This document shows positions 8,608-17,546 of a DNA stretch of 45,760 nt, piece after piece. This stretch comes from Polaromonas sp. (lineage in GTDB: Bacteria; Pseudomonadota; Gammaproteobacteria; Burkholderiales; Burkholderiaceae_C), in contig JAKFXR010000010.1 in NCBI GenBank assembly GCA_021731285.1, forward strand, positions 1 to 45,760, given 5' to 3'. The notes beneath the pieces were generated by a model. That model did not search any database and had not been told where the DNA came from. It worked only from the letters and a program-made list of their open reading frames with translations. Position 1 is the stretch's first letter. Each line of letters opens with the position of its first letter. The translations under genes and the position numbers were made by a program.

Positions 8608-9636
8608 CTAGCGTTGCCGCCAGGCCAGCGCTTCACCCGAGCGCAAGGGCTTGAGATCCGCACCGCCGAAGGCAAAACTCTCAGGCGGAACCCAGCTTTC
8701 CTTCCTGAGGGTGATCGTTCCGGTGTTGCGCGGCAGGCCGTAAAAGTCAGCGCCGTTGAAACTGGCGAAGGCTTCCAGCCTGTCCAGCGCACCGGCGGCG
8801 TCAAAGGCTTCGGCATACAGCTCCATGGCTGCGTGGGCCGTGTAGCAGCCGGCACACCCTGTGGCGTGTTCCTTCAGGTGCGCTGGATGCGGCGCGCTGT
8901 CCGTGCCAAGGAAAAACCGGACGTTGCCACCCGTGGCCGCTTCGACCAGTGCAAGGCGATGGGTCTCGCGCTTGAGAACCGGCAGGCAGTAGTAATGCGG
9001 GCGGATGCCGCCGGTGAAGATGGCGTTGCGGTTGTACAGCAGGTGGTGGGCGGTGATGGTCGCACCAGTGAAACGATCGGCCTGATGCACATACTGCGCC
9101 GCTTCCTTGGTGGTGATGTGCTCAAAAACGATCTTGAGCTCAGGGAAATCACGTCGCAGGGGAATCAGCTGGGTATCGATGAACACCGCCTCGCGGTCGA
9201 ACAGGTCGATGTCGGGCGACGTCACCTCGCCGTGCACCAGCAGCAACAGGCCCTGGCGCTGCATGGCTTCCAGCGTTTTGTAAGTCTTGCGCAGATCGGT
9301 CACACCGGCGTCGCTGTTGGTGGTGGCGCCGGCCGGGTAGAGCTTGAGCGCCACCACGCCGGCGTCTTTTGCCCGTGTGATTTCCTCCGGCGGCAGGTTG
9401 TCGGTAAGGTACAAGGTCATCAGGGGCTCGAAACTTACCCCTGCAGGCACCGCCGCCTGGATTCGCTGGCGGTAGGCCACGGCCTGTGCGGCAGTGGTCA
9501 CCGGGGGCCGCAGGTTGGGCATGATGATGGCGCGGCCAAACTGGGCGGCGGTGTGCGGCACCACGGTCTGCAGAGCGTCGCCATCGCGCACATGCAGGTG
9601 CCAGTCGTCCGGGCGGGTGATGGTTATTTGGGTCAT
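8608..9636 (-). CDS. pyrC: Dihydroorotase
   Basis: The 342-residue protein starts at the ATG at 9636 ([19 protein letters not shown]). The HxH metal motif is at residues 13-15, and further motifs of the class II dihydroorotases are present: the metal-bridging lysine in [10 protein letters not shown], the VHGE and FEHITT histidines, and the aspartate in GTDSAPH. It catalyses ring closure of carbamoyl-aspartate to dihydroorotate in pyrimidine synthesis in the cytoplasm. The length agrees with E. coli PyrC (about 348). The five-codon upstream extension is not needed. It is followed by the DUF3025 gene on the same strand. Confidence 0.95.
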   Translation of the reverse strand: MTQITITRPDDWHLHVRDGDALQTVVPHTAAQFGRAIIMPNLRPPVTTAAQAVAYRQRIQAAVPAGVSFEPLMTLYLTDNLPPEEITRAKDAGVVALKLYPAGATTNSDAGVTDLRKTYKTLEAMQRQGLLLLVHGEVTSPDIDLFDREAVFIDTQLIPLRRDFPELKIVFEHITTKEAAQYVHQADRFTGATITAHHLLYNRNAIFTGGIRPHYYCLPVLKRETHRLALVEAATGGNVRFFLGTDSAPHPAHLKEHATGCAGCYTAHAAMELYAEAFDAAGALDRLEAFASFNGADFYGLPRNTGTITLRKESWVPPESFAFGGADLKPLRSGEALAWRQR

Positions 9637-9791
9637 GCACCATTGTCCCAAATCTCAACTGCCACTCCCCGGCGCGTAGCGAGCGGGATGCAATGCGAGG
9701 CGCGGGGCGCCCCGGGAAAACCGGAGCGACCTAAAGGGTCGTGAGGATTTTCTTGGGGCTGCAACGAAGCAGTGCGCCCGCGCAGTAGCGC

Positions 9792-10529
9792 CTAGTGCGC
9801 AAGGATTTTGTTGAGAAAATCCTTGGTCCGTGGCTGGCGATTTTCCGGGTGCATGAAGAACTCGTCCTTGGAGCAGTCTTCGAGGATTTTTCCGCCCACA
9901 TCCATGAAGATGACACGGCTGCCCACTTTTTTGGCAAAACCCATTTCGTGGGTGACCACCATCATGGTCATGCCTTCAACTGCAAGGCCCATCATGCAGT
10001 CCAGCACCTCGCCGACCATCTCCGGGTCCAGTGCCGATGTAGGCTCGTCAAACAGCATGGCAATCGGGTCCATGCTGAGCGCCCGGGCAATTGCCACCCG
10101 CTGCTGCTGGCCGCCCGACAACTGGCCAGGGAACTTGTCCTTGTGCAGCATCAGGCCCACCCGGTCCAGGTATTTCAGGCCGTGGGTTTTGGCCTCGTCG
10201 ATGCTGCGGCCCAGCACCTTGACCTGCGCCAGGGTCAGGTTTTCGGTCACGCTCAGATGCGGGAACAACTCAAAGTTCTGGAACACCATGCCGACCCGGG
10301 AGCGCAGCTTGGGCAGATCGGTCTTGGGGTCATGCACTGCCTGGCCATCGACGAAGATTTCGCCCTTCTGAAACGGCTCCAGTGCGTTGATGACCTTGAT
10401 CAGCGTGGATTTTCCGGAACCTGAAGGCCCGCACACCACCACCACCTCGCCCTTTTTGATATTCGTGCTGCAGTTGTTGAGCACTTGAACAGTGCCGTAC
10501 CACTTGGAAACTTCTTTCATTTCAATCAT
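9792..10529 (-). CDS. gltL: Glutamate/aspartate ABC transporter ATP-binding protein
   Basis: The 245-residue ATPase has Walker [10 protein letters not shown] (34-42), the signature LSGGQQQR, Walker [14 protein letters not shown] and the switch histidine in VVTHEMGFA. The sequence is typical of polar amino-acid transporters of the GltL/GlnQ group. It is the last gene of gltIJKL and energises import of acidic amino acids through the GltJ/GltK channel at the inner face of the membrane. The gap of 61 bases to gltK contains no visible terminator. The assignment to glutamate/aspartate rests on the whole operon and on the GltI sequence. Confidence 0.93.
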   Translation of the reverse strand: MIEMKEVSKWYGTVQVLNNCSTNIKKGEVVVVCGPSGSGKSTLIKVINALEPFQKGEIFVDGQAVHDPKTDLPKLRSRVGMVFQNFELFPHLSVTENLTLAQVKVLGRSIDEAKTHGLKYLDRVGLMLHKDKFPGQLSGGQQQRVAIARALSMDPIAMLFDEPTSALDPEMVGEVLDCMMGLAVEGMTMMVVTHEMGFAKKVGSRVIFMDVGGKILEDCSKDEFFMHPENRQPRTKDFLNKILAH

Positions 10530-10590
10530 CGTGTTCTCCAGTCTTCTCTTGTCTTGATCTGTATCCAGCTTGTCTCATGGAAGGAGACGT

Positions 10591-11277
10591 TCAGCGAATG
10601 ATGGCAATCCTGTTTTGCAGGCGTTTGACCAGGAAGGACAAACCGAAGCACATTACAAAATAAACCACGGCAGCCAGAAGGTAGGCCTCTTCCGGGCGGC
10701 CGTAGATCTTGCCGGCTGTGCTGAAGCCCTTGAGCAGGTCATAAGCGCCAATGGCATACACCAGCGAGGTGTCCTGAAACAGGATGATGGTCTGCGTCAG
10801 CAGGATGGGCACCATGTTGCGGAAAGCCTGGGGCAAGACGATCAGCTTCATGTTCTGCGCATAGGTCATGCCCAGTGCCCGACCGGCATTGACCTGGCCG
10901 CGCGAGATGGACTGAATACCCGCCCGCATGATCTCGCTGAAGTAGGCCGCCTCAAAGGCCACAAAGGTGATGATGGCCGAGATTTCAGCCCGGTAGTTGC
11001 TGCCGCCCGGAATCATTGCGTAAAAGCCCGCGGGCACAAGCAGGAAGAACCAGAGGATCACCATGACCAGTGGCACCGAGCGCATGCCGTTGACGTAAAT
11101 GGTGGCCGGGACCACCAGGATCTTCTTGCCCGACAGGCGCATCAGCGCCAGCAAGGTGCCGAAAATAATGCCGCCTATCGTTGCGACAATCGTGAGCTGG
11201 ATACTGAAGAAAAAGCCCTTGATCACAAACTTGGAGATGATGTCCCAGTTGACGAAGGTCAGGTCAAGTCCAAACAT
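10591..11277 (-). CDS. gltK: Glutamate/aspartate ABC transporter permease GltK
   Basis: The 228-residue permease starts MFGLDLTFVNWDIISKFV at the ATG at 11277, one base after the gltJ stop. It has about five hydrophobic segments, the HisM/GlnP-type permease signature SIQLTIVATIGG near the N-terminus and the EAAYFSEIMRAGIQSI coupling loop that contacts the ATPase. The reading frame is open to 11367, but that extension overlaps gltJ and is highly basic, so it is rejected. It forms the membrane channel with GltJ. Confidence 0.93.
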   Translation of the reverse strand: MFGLDLTFVNWDIISKFVIKGFFFSIQLTIVATIGGIIFGTLLALMRLSGKKILVVPATIYVNGMRSVPLVMVILWFFLLVPAGFYAMIPGGSNYRAEISAIITFVAFEAAYFSEIMRAGIQSISRGQVNAGRALGMTYAQNMKLIVLPQAFRNMVPILLTQTIILFQDTSLVYAIGAYDLLKGFSTAGKIYGRPEEAYLLAAVVYFVMCFGLSFLVKRLQNRIAIIR

Positions 11278-11278
11278 G

Positions 11279-12001
11279 TCAGTGCCCTCCACCAGCCGCA
11301 CCGGCCACGACGTAACCCGGTATCTGGACCTTCTTCTCGATGAAGGCAAACACCCGGTTGACTGCAAAAGCCGAGACCGCGTACAGCACCGTCACAGCCA
11401 GATAAATTTCGATGCCGCGCGAGGTTTCTTCCTGGGCCTGCATGGCAAACATGGTGAGCTCGGCAATCGACACCGCAAAAGCCACCGATGAATTTTTCAG
11501 CAAATTCATGGATTCGCTGGTGAGCGGCGGAATGATGATGCGAAAGGCCATGGGCAAGATGACGTAGCGGTAGGTCTGCGCCGTGGTAAAGCCCATCGCC
11601 ATGCCGGCATAACGCTGGCCGCGCGGCAATGCCTGCACGCCCGCCCTGACCTGTTCTGCGATACGTGCCGATGTGAAAAAGCCGAGTGCAAACACGACAA
11701 GCACCAGGCTTGGCAGTTCTTTCATCGACGGAAACACTTTTGGCACGACAAAGTACCAGATGAAAATCTGCACCAGCAGCGGAATGTTGCGGAACAGCTC
11801 CACCCAGGCATTGGCCAGACGGACCATCCAGGGGCTGTTGGGCAGCGTGCGCACCGTGCCGACCAGAACGCCCACCAATATGGCCACCACCCACGATGCG
11901 CCGGCAACTGCCAGGGTCCAGCCCCACGCGTCGAACATCCACTCAAGGTAAGTCCGGCCGCTGCCGTCGTCGTTTAAAAAAACTTTCCAGTCCCAGGTCA
12001 T
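11279..12001 (-). CDS. gltJ: Glutamate/aspartate ABC transporter permease GltJ
   Basis: The 240-residue permease from the ATG at 12001 (MTWDWKVFLNDDGSG) has several membrane segments and the EAA-like coupling loop (FTSARIAEQVRAGVQALP). It also carries the family segment NIPLLVQIFIWYFVVP. It pairs with GltK to form the channel for acidic amino acids. Its stop is separated from the gltK start by a single base, which implies translational coupling. The 14-codon upstream extension lacks hydrophobic character. Confidence 0.93.
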   Translation of the reverse strand: MTWDWKVFLNDDGSGRTYLEWMFDAWGWTLAVAGASWVVAILVGVLVGTVRTLPNSPWMVRLANAWVELFRNIPLLVQIFIWYFVVPKVFPSMKELPSLVLVVFALGFFTSARIAEQVRAGVQALPRGQRYAGMAMGFTTAQTYRYVILPMAFRIIIPPLTSESMNLLKNSSVAFAVSIAELTMFAMQAQEETSRGIEIYLAVTVLYAVSAFAVNRVFAFIEKKVQIPGYVVAGAAGGGH

Positions 12002-12062
12002 GGCGCCTCCACCCTCATCTGTTGATTTTGTTGCCCGGCGCAACTTGCCGGCGACAAATGTG

Positions 12063-12100
12063 ACAAACCCCGCCGCCTGGAAATGAGGGGCGGGGTTTGT
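12063..12100 (-). promoter_or_regulatory. Stem-loop between gltI and gltJ
   Basis: The 12-base arms ACAAACCCCGCC (12063-12074) and GGCGGGGTTTGT (12089-12100) form a perfect stem, with a small inner CCT/AGG pairing in the loop. It follows the gltI stop by 22 bases and has no long T-run, so it looks like an mRNA-stabilising or attenuating hairpin. Such a structure would leave the binding protein made in excess over the permeases. Confidence 0.65.
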
Positions 12101-12122
12101 GCCTTACCAAACGCCTGACAGC

Positions 12123-13022
12123 TTACTTCTTGGCGTAGTCTTCCATGGGCTTGTCATTGGGCGCGGCCCAGGCGGCTTTGGTGCTGTCGCTCACGGCCAG
12201 ACCCACACGTGTGTTCTTCGGAGGGATAGGCTGCATGAACCACTTGTCCCAGAGCTTGGCCATGTCACCGGATTTGATCATCTCGGCAACTGTGTCGGCG
12301 CCGATCTTCTTGAAGGCCGGATCGTCCTTGCGGATCATGATGGCGATGGGCTCCACGCTGAGCACCTCACCGACGATTCTGAAGTCGGCCGGGTTTTTGG
12401 CGGTAGCGATGTTGCCGGCAAGAATGGAGCCGTCCATCACGAAAGCGTCAGCGCGGCCGGATTCGAGCAGCAGGAAGCTGTCGGAGTGGTCCTTGCCAAA
12501 GACTTCCTTGAAGTCAACGCCTGTGGCGCGCTCGTTTTTGCGCAGAGTCTGGACCGAGGTCGTGCCGGTTGTGGTGGCCACGTTTTTGCCATTCAACTGG
12601 GCAATCGATGTGATGCCGGAGTTGGCTTTGACTGCAATGCGCACTTCTTCAACAAAAGTGGTCGGCAGGAAGGCAACGTCTTTCTGGCGCGTTGCATTGT
12701 TGGTGGTGGAGCCGCACTCGATGTCCACGGTGCCGTTTTGCACGAGGGGGATGCGGTTTTGCGAGGTGACGGGCTGGTATTTGACTTCCAGCTTGCGGCC
12801 AGCGGCTTTTTCCAGGTTGGCGATCACGCGGTTGCAGATCTCAACGTGGTAGCCGGTGTACTTGCCCTCGCCCAGGGTGTAAGACAGGGCGCCCGAGGAA
12901 TCGCGAACACCCATGGTGACCACGCCGGAAGCCTTGACTTTGGCGATGGTGTCGGTGGCTTGCGCAAATGCGCCGCCGGACGCGAGAACGGCAACTGCCA
13001 GTGCGGCTAGTTTGAATTTCAT
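12123..13022 (-). CDS. gltI: Glutamate/aspartate periplasmic binding protein
   Basis: The 299-residue protein starts MKFKLAALAVAVLASGGAFA at 13022, a typical Sec signal peptide with an AxA site. The mature part has the SBP family 3 pattern (DTIAKVKASGVVTMGVRD, GYHVEICNRVI, FLPTTFVEEVRIAVK) as in E. coli GltI. It captures glutamate and aspartate in the periplasm for GltJKL. The start is supported by AAGGA seven bases upstream. It is the first gene of the operon and is preceded by a candidate promoter at 13060-13086. Confidence 0.93.
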   Translation of the reverse strand: MKFKLAALAVAVLASGGAFAQATDTIAKVKASGVVTMGVRDSSGALSYTLGEGKYTGYHVEICNRVIANLEKAAGRKLEVKYQPVTSQNRIPLVQNGTVDIECGSTTNNATRQKDVAFLPTTFVEEVRIAVKANSGITSIAQLNGKNVATTTGTTSVQTLRKNERATGVDFKEVFGKDHSDSFLLLESGRADAFVMDGSILAGNIATAKNPADFRIVGEVLSVEPIAIMIRKDDPAFKKIGADTVAEMIKSGDMAKLWDKWFMQPIPPKNTRVGLAVSDSTKAAWAAPNDKPMEDYAKK

Positions 13023-13362
13023 GGGTTTTCCTTCAGTTAAGTGAAATAGTGATAAATGCATTCTACGGAGCGGCTACAGGGGTCAACCCCAAGGTTTACC
13101 CCACTGCCAACGCCCAGGTCCCACTCTCAGGACCGCAGCCCGCCGCTCTGTCCAGTTCGCCAACCATCCCCAAGACAGTGCGCGCGCTGACCGACCAGAA
13201 CTCCTGTATGCAGTCTTTGTGCCAACCCGGCCATGCGGCCCTTGAGGTCGGTACGGTCCGTTCACGGCGCCTGCGTTTGCAGAACGTGACGGACTGTAAA
13301 TTTAGGCCGCATGAAAAGCCAATGCTGTTTCATTGCGGTGTTATGCAAATTTTTTATAACCA
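13023..13362. other. Intergenic region upstream of gltI (no gene)
   Basis: These 340 bases between gltI and the LysR gene hold no convincing coding region; the reading frames crossing it have no family features or ribosome-binding sites. The part next to gltI holds the candidate promoter at 13060-13086. The part next to the LysR gene is AT-rich (about 13340-13365). A nested set of weak inverted repeats near 13120-13200 has no clear role. Confidence 0.6.
13060..13086 (-). promoter_or_regulatory. Candidate promoter of gltIJKL
   Basis: On the minus strand TTGACC (13081-13086) precedes TAGAAT (13060-13065) with a 15-base spacer, which is short but within the range seen for sigma-70. The implied start lies about 30 bases upstream of the gltI ATG. 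Confidence 0.4.
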
Positions 13363-14316
13363 CTAAGGGTTGCCACCAACACGGGATTTGGCCGTTGGCT
13401 TGGCCTGGGTCTGGCTTTCCAGAAACTGCCACAAGGCCTGCGCCGGGCTTTTGGCGGCCTCCTTGGTGGTGGGCCGCGCCCGGTAGACCCGGACATCCAT
13501 GGTCATCTCCAGGTCGTGACCGGCACTGACCAGCTTTTTGGCGCGCAACTCCTTCTTGACTGAGCCCAGCGGCAGAAACGCAATGCCATGACCCTCCAGC
13601 GCCATGGCCTTGAGGCCCTCGGCCATGTCGGTTTCATACACCCGGTCGAGATGGATGGCCGTGCTTGACTGCTTGAGAATCAGGTCCACCACGCGGCCCA
13701 GGTAGGCGCCCGGGGCATAGCCGAGGTAGGGCAGCGGCTGGCCTGCACGGCCCGGCAGTTTGAACAGAGGCGCGCCGTCGATGTCAGCCTTCACAAAAGG
13801 CGCGAGGACCTCCTGCCCCAGGCTGACCATCTCATAACGTTCCGCGTCAAGCTGGAAAGGCTGGGAGTCGTGGTGGTAGGCGATCAGCAGATCACAGCTG
13901 CCCTCGACAAGGCGCAAGACCGCATCATGCACATTGAGGGCGATCAGCCGGCTTTTGATGGGACCGAACTTTTCCCGCAGGCTGCTGACCCACGCGGGGA
14001 AAAATGTAAAAGCCAGTGTGTGCGGCACGGCAAACTCGATCACGTCCTGCCCAGCCGAGTTGTGCCCGCGCAGCATGGCCCGGGTGGACTGAAGACCCTG
14101 CAACATTTCCAGCGACTGGTTGTACAGGGTTTCGCCGGCTGGCGTCAGGCGGGTGGGATAGGAGCTGCGGTCCACCAGATCAGTCCCGGCCCAGGCCTCC
14201 AGCGCCTGGATACGGCGCGAGAAGGCTGGCTGCGTCACGTGGCGCAAGGTGGCGGAACGGCTGAAGCTGCGGGTTTCAGCGAGACTGACGAAATCTTCCA
14301 GCCATTTGGTTTCCAT
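13363..14316 (-). CDS. LysR-family regulator, HypT-like
   Basis: The 317-residue protein starts METKWLEDFVSLAETRSFS at 14316, with the HTH continuing through TLRHVTQPAFSRRIQALE. The ETKWL(E/Y)DF start and the QPAFSRRI helix resemble E. coli HypT (YjiE), a LysR-type protein reported to sense hypochlorite through methionine oxidation. Whether this protein shares that role is unknown. It lies upstream of gltI on the same strand, 340 bases away, so it may or may not control that operon. Codons upstream of 14316 overlap the start region of the neighbouring ABC gene poorly and are rejected. Confidence 0.85.
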   Translation of the reverse strand: METKWLEDFVSLAETRSFSRSATLRHVTQPAFSRRIQALEAWAGTDLVDRSSYPTRLTPAGETLYNQSLEMLQGLQSTRAMLRGHNSAGQDVIEFAVPHTLAFTFFPAWVSSLREKFGPIKSRLIALNVHDAVLRLVEGSCDLLIAYHHDSQPFQLDAERYEMVSLGQEVLAPFVKADIDGAPLFKLPGRAGQPLPYLGYAPGAYLGRVVDLILKQSSTAIHLDRVYETDMAEGLKAMALEGHGIAFLPLGSVKKELRAKKLVSAGHDLEMTMDVRVYRARPTTKEAAKSPAQALWQFLESQTQAKPTAKSRVGGNP

Positions 14317-14381
14317 GATTTGATTATGCGAGTGGAAAACAAACTTGCGTCTACGGGAATCCCGCAGGTGCCGTACCGTGG

Positions 14382-16214
14382 TTACTCTGAGCTTTGCTGC
14401 AGCGCCCACATCGCTGCATAACGCTGGCCCAGCGCCAGCAACTCGGCGTGGGTGCCGCGCTCGATGATTTGTCCGGCCTCCATCACCAGAATCTCGTGGG
14501 CGTCGACCACGGTGGAGAGGCGGTGTGCGATCACCAGCGTGGTCTTGTCTTCGGCAATGCCACGCAGCTCGGCCTGGATCGCCCGCTCATTGGCCGAATC
14601 GAGCGCCGAGGTGGCCTCGTCAAAAATCATGATGGGGGGATTCTTCAGCAAGGTGCGGGCGATGGCCACGCGCTGTTTTTCACCGCCCGAGAGTTTGAGC
14701 CCCCGCTCGCCGACCAGGGTCTGGTAGCCCGCGGGCGTAGAGGAGATGAAGCCGTGGATGCGCGCCGCGCGGGCGGCGCCCTCCACGTCGGCGCGGCTGG
14801 CGCCGGGTTTGCCATAGGCAATGTTGTACTCCACCGTGTCATTGAACAGCACGGTGTCCTGCGGCACGATGCCTATGGCCTGGCGCACGCTGGCCTGGGT
14901 GACCTGCTTGATGTCCTGCCCGGCAATAGTGATACGGCCCTGCTGCACGTCGTAGAAGCGAAACAGCAGGCGTGCGAGCGTTGACTTTCCCGAGCCGGAT
15001 GAACCCACAACCGCCACTGTTTTTCCGGCAGGAATCACAAAACTGATGTTCTTCAGGATGGGCCGCGCAGCCTCATAGGCAAAACTGACGCCCTCGTAGC
15101 GAACCTCCGGCGAAGCGCTGACGCTGATGGCCTGAGCACCCGGCACATCCGCCACTTCTCGCTCTTTTTCCATCAGGTTGAACATCTTGGCCAGATCCGT
15201 CAGGCTTTGCTTGATCTCGCGGTAGAGCACGCCCAGGAAACCCAGTGGAATATAGAGCTGGATCATGAAGGCATTGACCATCACCAGATCGCCCAGCGTC
15301 ATGCGGCCATCCACCACGCCCTGGGTCGCGCGCCAGAGCATGGCCACCAGGCCGGCGGCAATGATCAGTTGCTGGCCGGTGTTGAGCATGCTCAGCGTGG
15401 TCTGGGCCTTGACGGCCGCGCGGCGGTAGCGCACCAGATTCTCGTCGTAGCGCCTGGCTTCAAAGTCTTCGTTGTTGAAGTACTTGACGGTTTCGTAGTT
15501 GAGCAGCGAGTCAATGGCGCGGCTGTGCGCCGACGAGTCCAGCTCGTTCATCTCCCTGCGGAACTTGGTTCGCCACTCGGTCACAGTCACCGTGAAGGTG
15601 ATGTAGAACACCAGCGCGATGATGGTGATGCCGGCAAACCAGAAATCAAACTTGACCGCCAGCAGCGTGAGTACCAGCGCCACTTCGATCAGCGTCGGGA
15701 TGATGCTGTACAGCGAATAGGAGATCAGCGAATGCACGCCGCGCGTGCCGCGCTCAATGTCGCGGGTCATGCCGCCGGTCTGGCGTTCCAGGTGAAAGCG
15801 CAGGCTCAGGGCATGCAGGTGCCGGAACACTTCCAGCGAGATCCTCCGCGATGCGCCTTCGGTAGCCTTTGCAAATACCAGTTCCCGCAGCTCGGTGAAC
15901 AGCGAGGTCGACAAACGCAGCAGGCCATACCCCACCAGAAGGGCTGCGGGCACCACCAGCACCGCCTGCACATCCCCCGGCTTGAAGCTCATCGCATCGA
16001 CCAGGTTTTTCAGCAGCAGGGGCACGCCCACGTTGGCCACCTTGGCCCCCACCATGAAGCTCAAGGCGGCCAGCACCCGCCATTTGTACTCCCACAGATA
16101 GGGAAACAGGCGCGTGAGCGTGGCCCAGTCAGAGCGGTTTAGCGTGGGTTCGGGTGGGGCGCCGGGAACAGGCGGATAAGTGGAGGCAGGGGCATGAGAG
16201 CGCATCGGAGACAA
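14382..16214 (-). CDS. ATM1-type ABC exporter (fused permease and ATPase)
   Basis: This is a 610-residue half-transporter. The N-terminal region (about residues 35-330) carries six membrane segments, and the C-terminal ATPase has Walker A VGSSGSGKST, the signature LSGGEKQR, Walker B IMIFDEATSALD and the H-loop IAHRLST. The segments VANVGVPLLLKNLVDAM and NIAYGKPGASRADV are typical of the ATM1/HMT group, which exports glutathione-linked metal or sulfur compounds. In proteobacteria this group has been linked to heavy-metal tolerance. An alternative start at 16205 removes three residues. It is divergent from the thioesterase gene, with 38 bases between them. Confidence 0.88.
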   Translation of the reverse strand: MSPMRSHAPASTYPPVPGAPPEPTLNRSDWATLTRLFPYLWEYKWRVLAALSFMVGAKVANVGVPLLLKNLVDAMSFKPGDVQAVLVVPAALLVGYGLLRLSTSLFTELRELVFAKATEGASRRISLEVFRHLHALSLRFHLERQTGGMTRDIERGTRGVHSLISYSLYSIIPTLIEVALVLTLLAVKFDFWFAGITIIALVFYITFTVTVTEWRTKFRREMNELDSSAHSRAIDSLLNYETVKYFNNEDFEARRYDENLVRYRRAAVKAQTTLSMLNTGQQLIIAAGLVAMLWRATQGVVDGRMTLGDLVMVNAFMIQLYIPLGFLGVLYREIKQSLTDLAKMFNLMEKEREVADVPGAQAISVSASPEVRYEGVSFAYEAARPILKNISFVIPAGKTVAVVGSSGSGKSTLARLLFRFYDVQQGRITIAGQDIKQVTQASVRQAIGIVPQDTVLFNDTVEYNIAYGKPGASRADVEGAARAARIHGFISSTPAGYQTLVGERGLKLSGGEKQRVAIARTLLKNPPIMIFDEATSALDSANERAIQAELRGIAEDKTTLVIAHRLSTVVDAHEILVMEAGQIIERGTHAELLALGQRYAAMWALQQSSE

Positions 16215-16252
16215 TTGTCCCCTTTATTGATTTCCCTCACCTGATTGAGCCT

Positions 16253-16693
16253 ATGTCTCCTCAAACCGGACTTCCCCCCGATACATTGACCGTCAAGCTG
16301 CCGCTGGACAAAGAGCTGGTGCTCAAGGTGATCCCCATGCCGGCCGACTGCAACGCCAATGGCGACATCTTTGGTGGCTGGGTCATGGCGCAGGTGGACC
16401 TGGCCGGGTCGGTCATCCCGGCCCGCTACGCCGGAGGCCGCATGGCCACGGTCGCGGTCAACGAATTTGTTTTCAAGCAGCCGGTACGCGTCGGCGACAT
16501 CCTGTCCTTCTTTTCGGAGCTGACGCGAATTGGCCGCACCTCCATCACCGTCAAGGTCGAGGTCTACGCTGAGCGCTTTGGCTCCCAGGGCCGCTATATC
16601 AAGGTCACCGAGGCCAACCTGACCTACGTGGCGATTGACGACAACGGCCAGCCGCGGCCGGTGCCTGCAGCGTCCAGACCTGCGTCGCTATAA
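16253..16693 (+). CDS. YciA-type acyl-CoA thioesterase
   Basis: The 146-residue hotdog-fold protein starts MSPQTGLPPDTLTVKLP at 16253. It contains the family core DCNANGDIFGGWVMAQVDLA (helix with the catalytic-region aspartate), then TVAVNEFVFKQPVRVGD. YciA enzymes hydrolyse many acyl-CoAs as homohexamers in the cytoplasm. The open frame continues upstream into the divergent ABC gene, but the conserved part begins after this ATG. A repeat copy (16685-16727) covers its last codons and the region beyond. Confidence 0.88.
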   Translation: MSPQTGLPPDTLTVKLPLDKELVLKVIPMPADCNANGDIFGGWVMAQVDLAGSVIPARYAGGRMATVAVNEFVFKQPVRVGDILSFFSELTRIGRTSITVKVEVYAERFGSQGRYIKVTEANLTYVAIDDNGQPRPVPAASRPASL

Positions 16694-16727
16694 CTTTCAT
16701 AGCAAACTTTTCCCGCCGCTCAAGGGC
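16685..16727 (+). repeat. Short dispersed repeat (GCTAT-ATAGC family)
   Basis: The arms GCTAT and ATAGC are followed by CCGCCGCTCAAGGGC, matching the copy at 5079-5120 over most of its length. It overlaps the thioesterase stop codon and lies between two convergent genes, so its stem may also act as a weak terminator. Confidence 0.7.
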
Positions 16728-16739
16728 AGGATGCCATTT

Positions 16740-17546
16740 TTATTCAGGGAATTTGCCGTGGCGGCCGTCACCGGCGGCAAAACGTGCTGCGCCCTGCAGG
16801 CCATCGGCCATGCAGTCCTTGCCGCGTACCCACTCCTGGTGCAAAGCTCCAGGCAAAGGCTGGTCCCACTGCTCATAGGCACTTTGGCGGTCGGCCAGCA
16901 TGGTTTGCTGTGGAAATTTTGCGAGCTGATGGGCCAGAACCAGCGCCGCCTCGCGCGCCGTGCCCGAAGGCACCACCCGGTTGCACAGCCCCATCTGCAA
17001 GGCCTCGCCAGACGCCACCTTGCGGCCGGTGAGAATCAGATCCATCGCATGGCCCATGCCAATCAGGCGCGGCAGGCGCACCGTGCCGCCATCAATCAGC
17101 GGCACACCGAAGCGCCGGCAATAAACACCAAAGTACGCGTCCTCCTCCATCACCCGCATATCGCACCAAAGCGCCAGCTCCATGCCTCCGGCTACGGCCG
17201 CGCCGCTGACAGCGGCAATCACAGGCTTGGACAACAGCAGGCGTGAGGGTCCCATGGGTCCGGGCGGATGGACGTCAGTGGCCTGAAAATCCAGACCAGC
17301 CAGCGCCTTCGATTCGCCTTCTCGGGATTGCGCCAGCAAGCGCGCGCCAGCCTGCAAGTCCCAACCAGCGCAAAAATGCCCGTGCGCCCCATGAAACACC
17401 GCGACCCTGGCGCTGTCGTCCGCGTCGAAGGCCAGAAACGCCCGGTACAAGGCTTGCGCATGATCGCTGTCCACCGCATTGCGCACATCCGCGCGGTCCA
17501 GCGTCACCACGGTCACCGCACCGTCTTTTTCAACATGCACCGTCAT
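16740..17546 (-). CDS. Enoyl-CoA hydratase/isomerase family protein
   Basis: The 268-residue crotonase starts MTVHVEKDGAVTVVTLD at 17546. It shows the oxyanion-hole segments HFCAGWDLQA and AAVSGAAVAGGMELALWCD. The segment GVPLIDGGTVRLPRLIG follows, as in crotonases that hydrate enoyl-CoA. Its ATG overlaps the stop of the AtuA-related gene (ATGA), so it is the third gene of an atuA operon. In that setting it probably hydrates an unsaturated branched acyl-CoA; the exact substrate is not visible. The longer frame to 17747 is out of place because it overlaps the neighbouring gene. Confidence 0.88.
   Translation of the reverse strand: MTVHVEKDGAVTVVTLDRADVRNAVDSDHAQALYRAFLAFDADDSARVAVFHGAHGHFCAGWDLQAGARLLAQSREGESKALAGLDFQATDVHPPGPMGPSRLLLSKPVIAAVSGAAVAGGMELALWCDMRVMEEDAYFGVYCRRFGVPLIDGGTVRLPRLIGMGHAMDLILTGRKVASGEALQMGLCNRVVPSGTAREAALVLAHQLAKFPQQTMLADRQSAYEQWDQPLPGALHQEWVRGKDCMADGLQGAARFAAGDGRHGKFPE

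Noticed and set aside
6867..8654. Long plus-strand open frame opposite htpX and the DUF3025 gene
   Set aside because: It has no family motifs and is the antisense shadow of well-supported genes on the minus strand.
8592..8855. N-terminal extension of the DUF3025 protein
   Set aside because: The extension lies within pyrC in another frame and is Pro/Arg/Ser-rich without family similarity; the ATG at 8591 right after pyrC is the natural start.
13123..13260. Possible small RNA or repeat in the gap upstream of gltI
   Set aside because: Only weak, short inverted repeats and no promoter-terminator pair were found.
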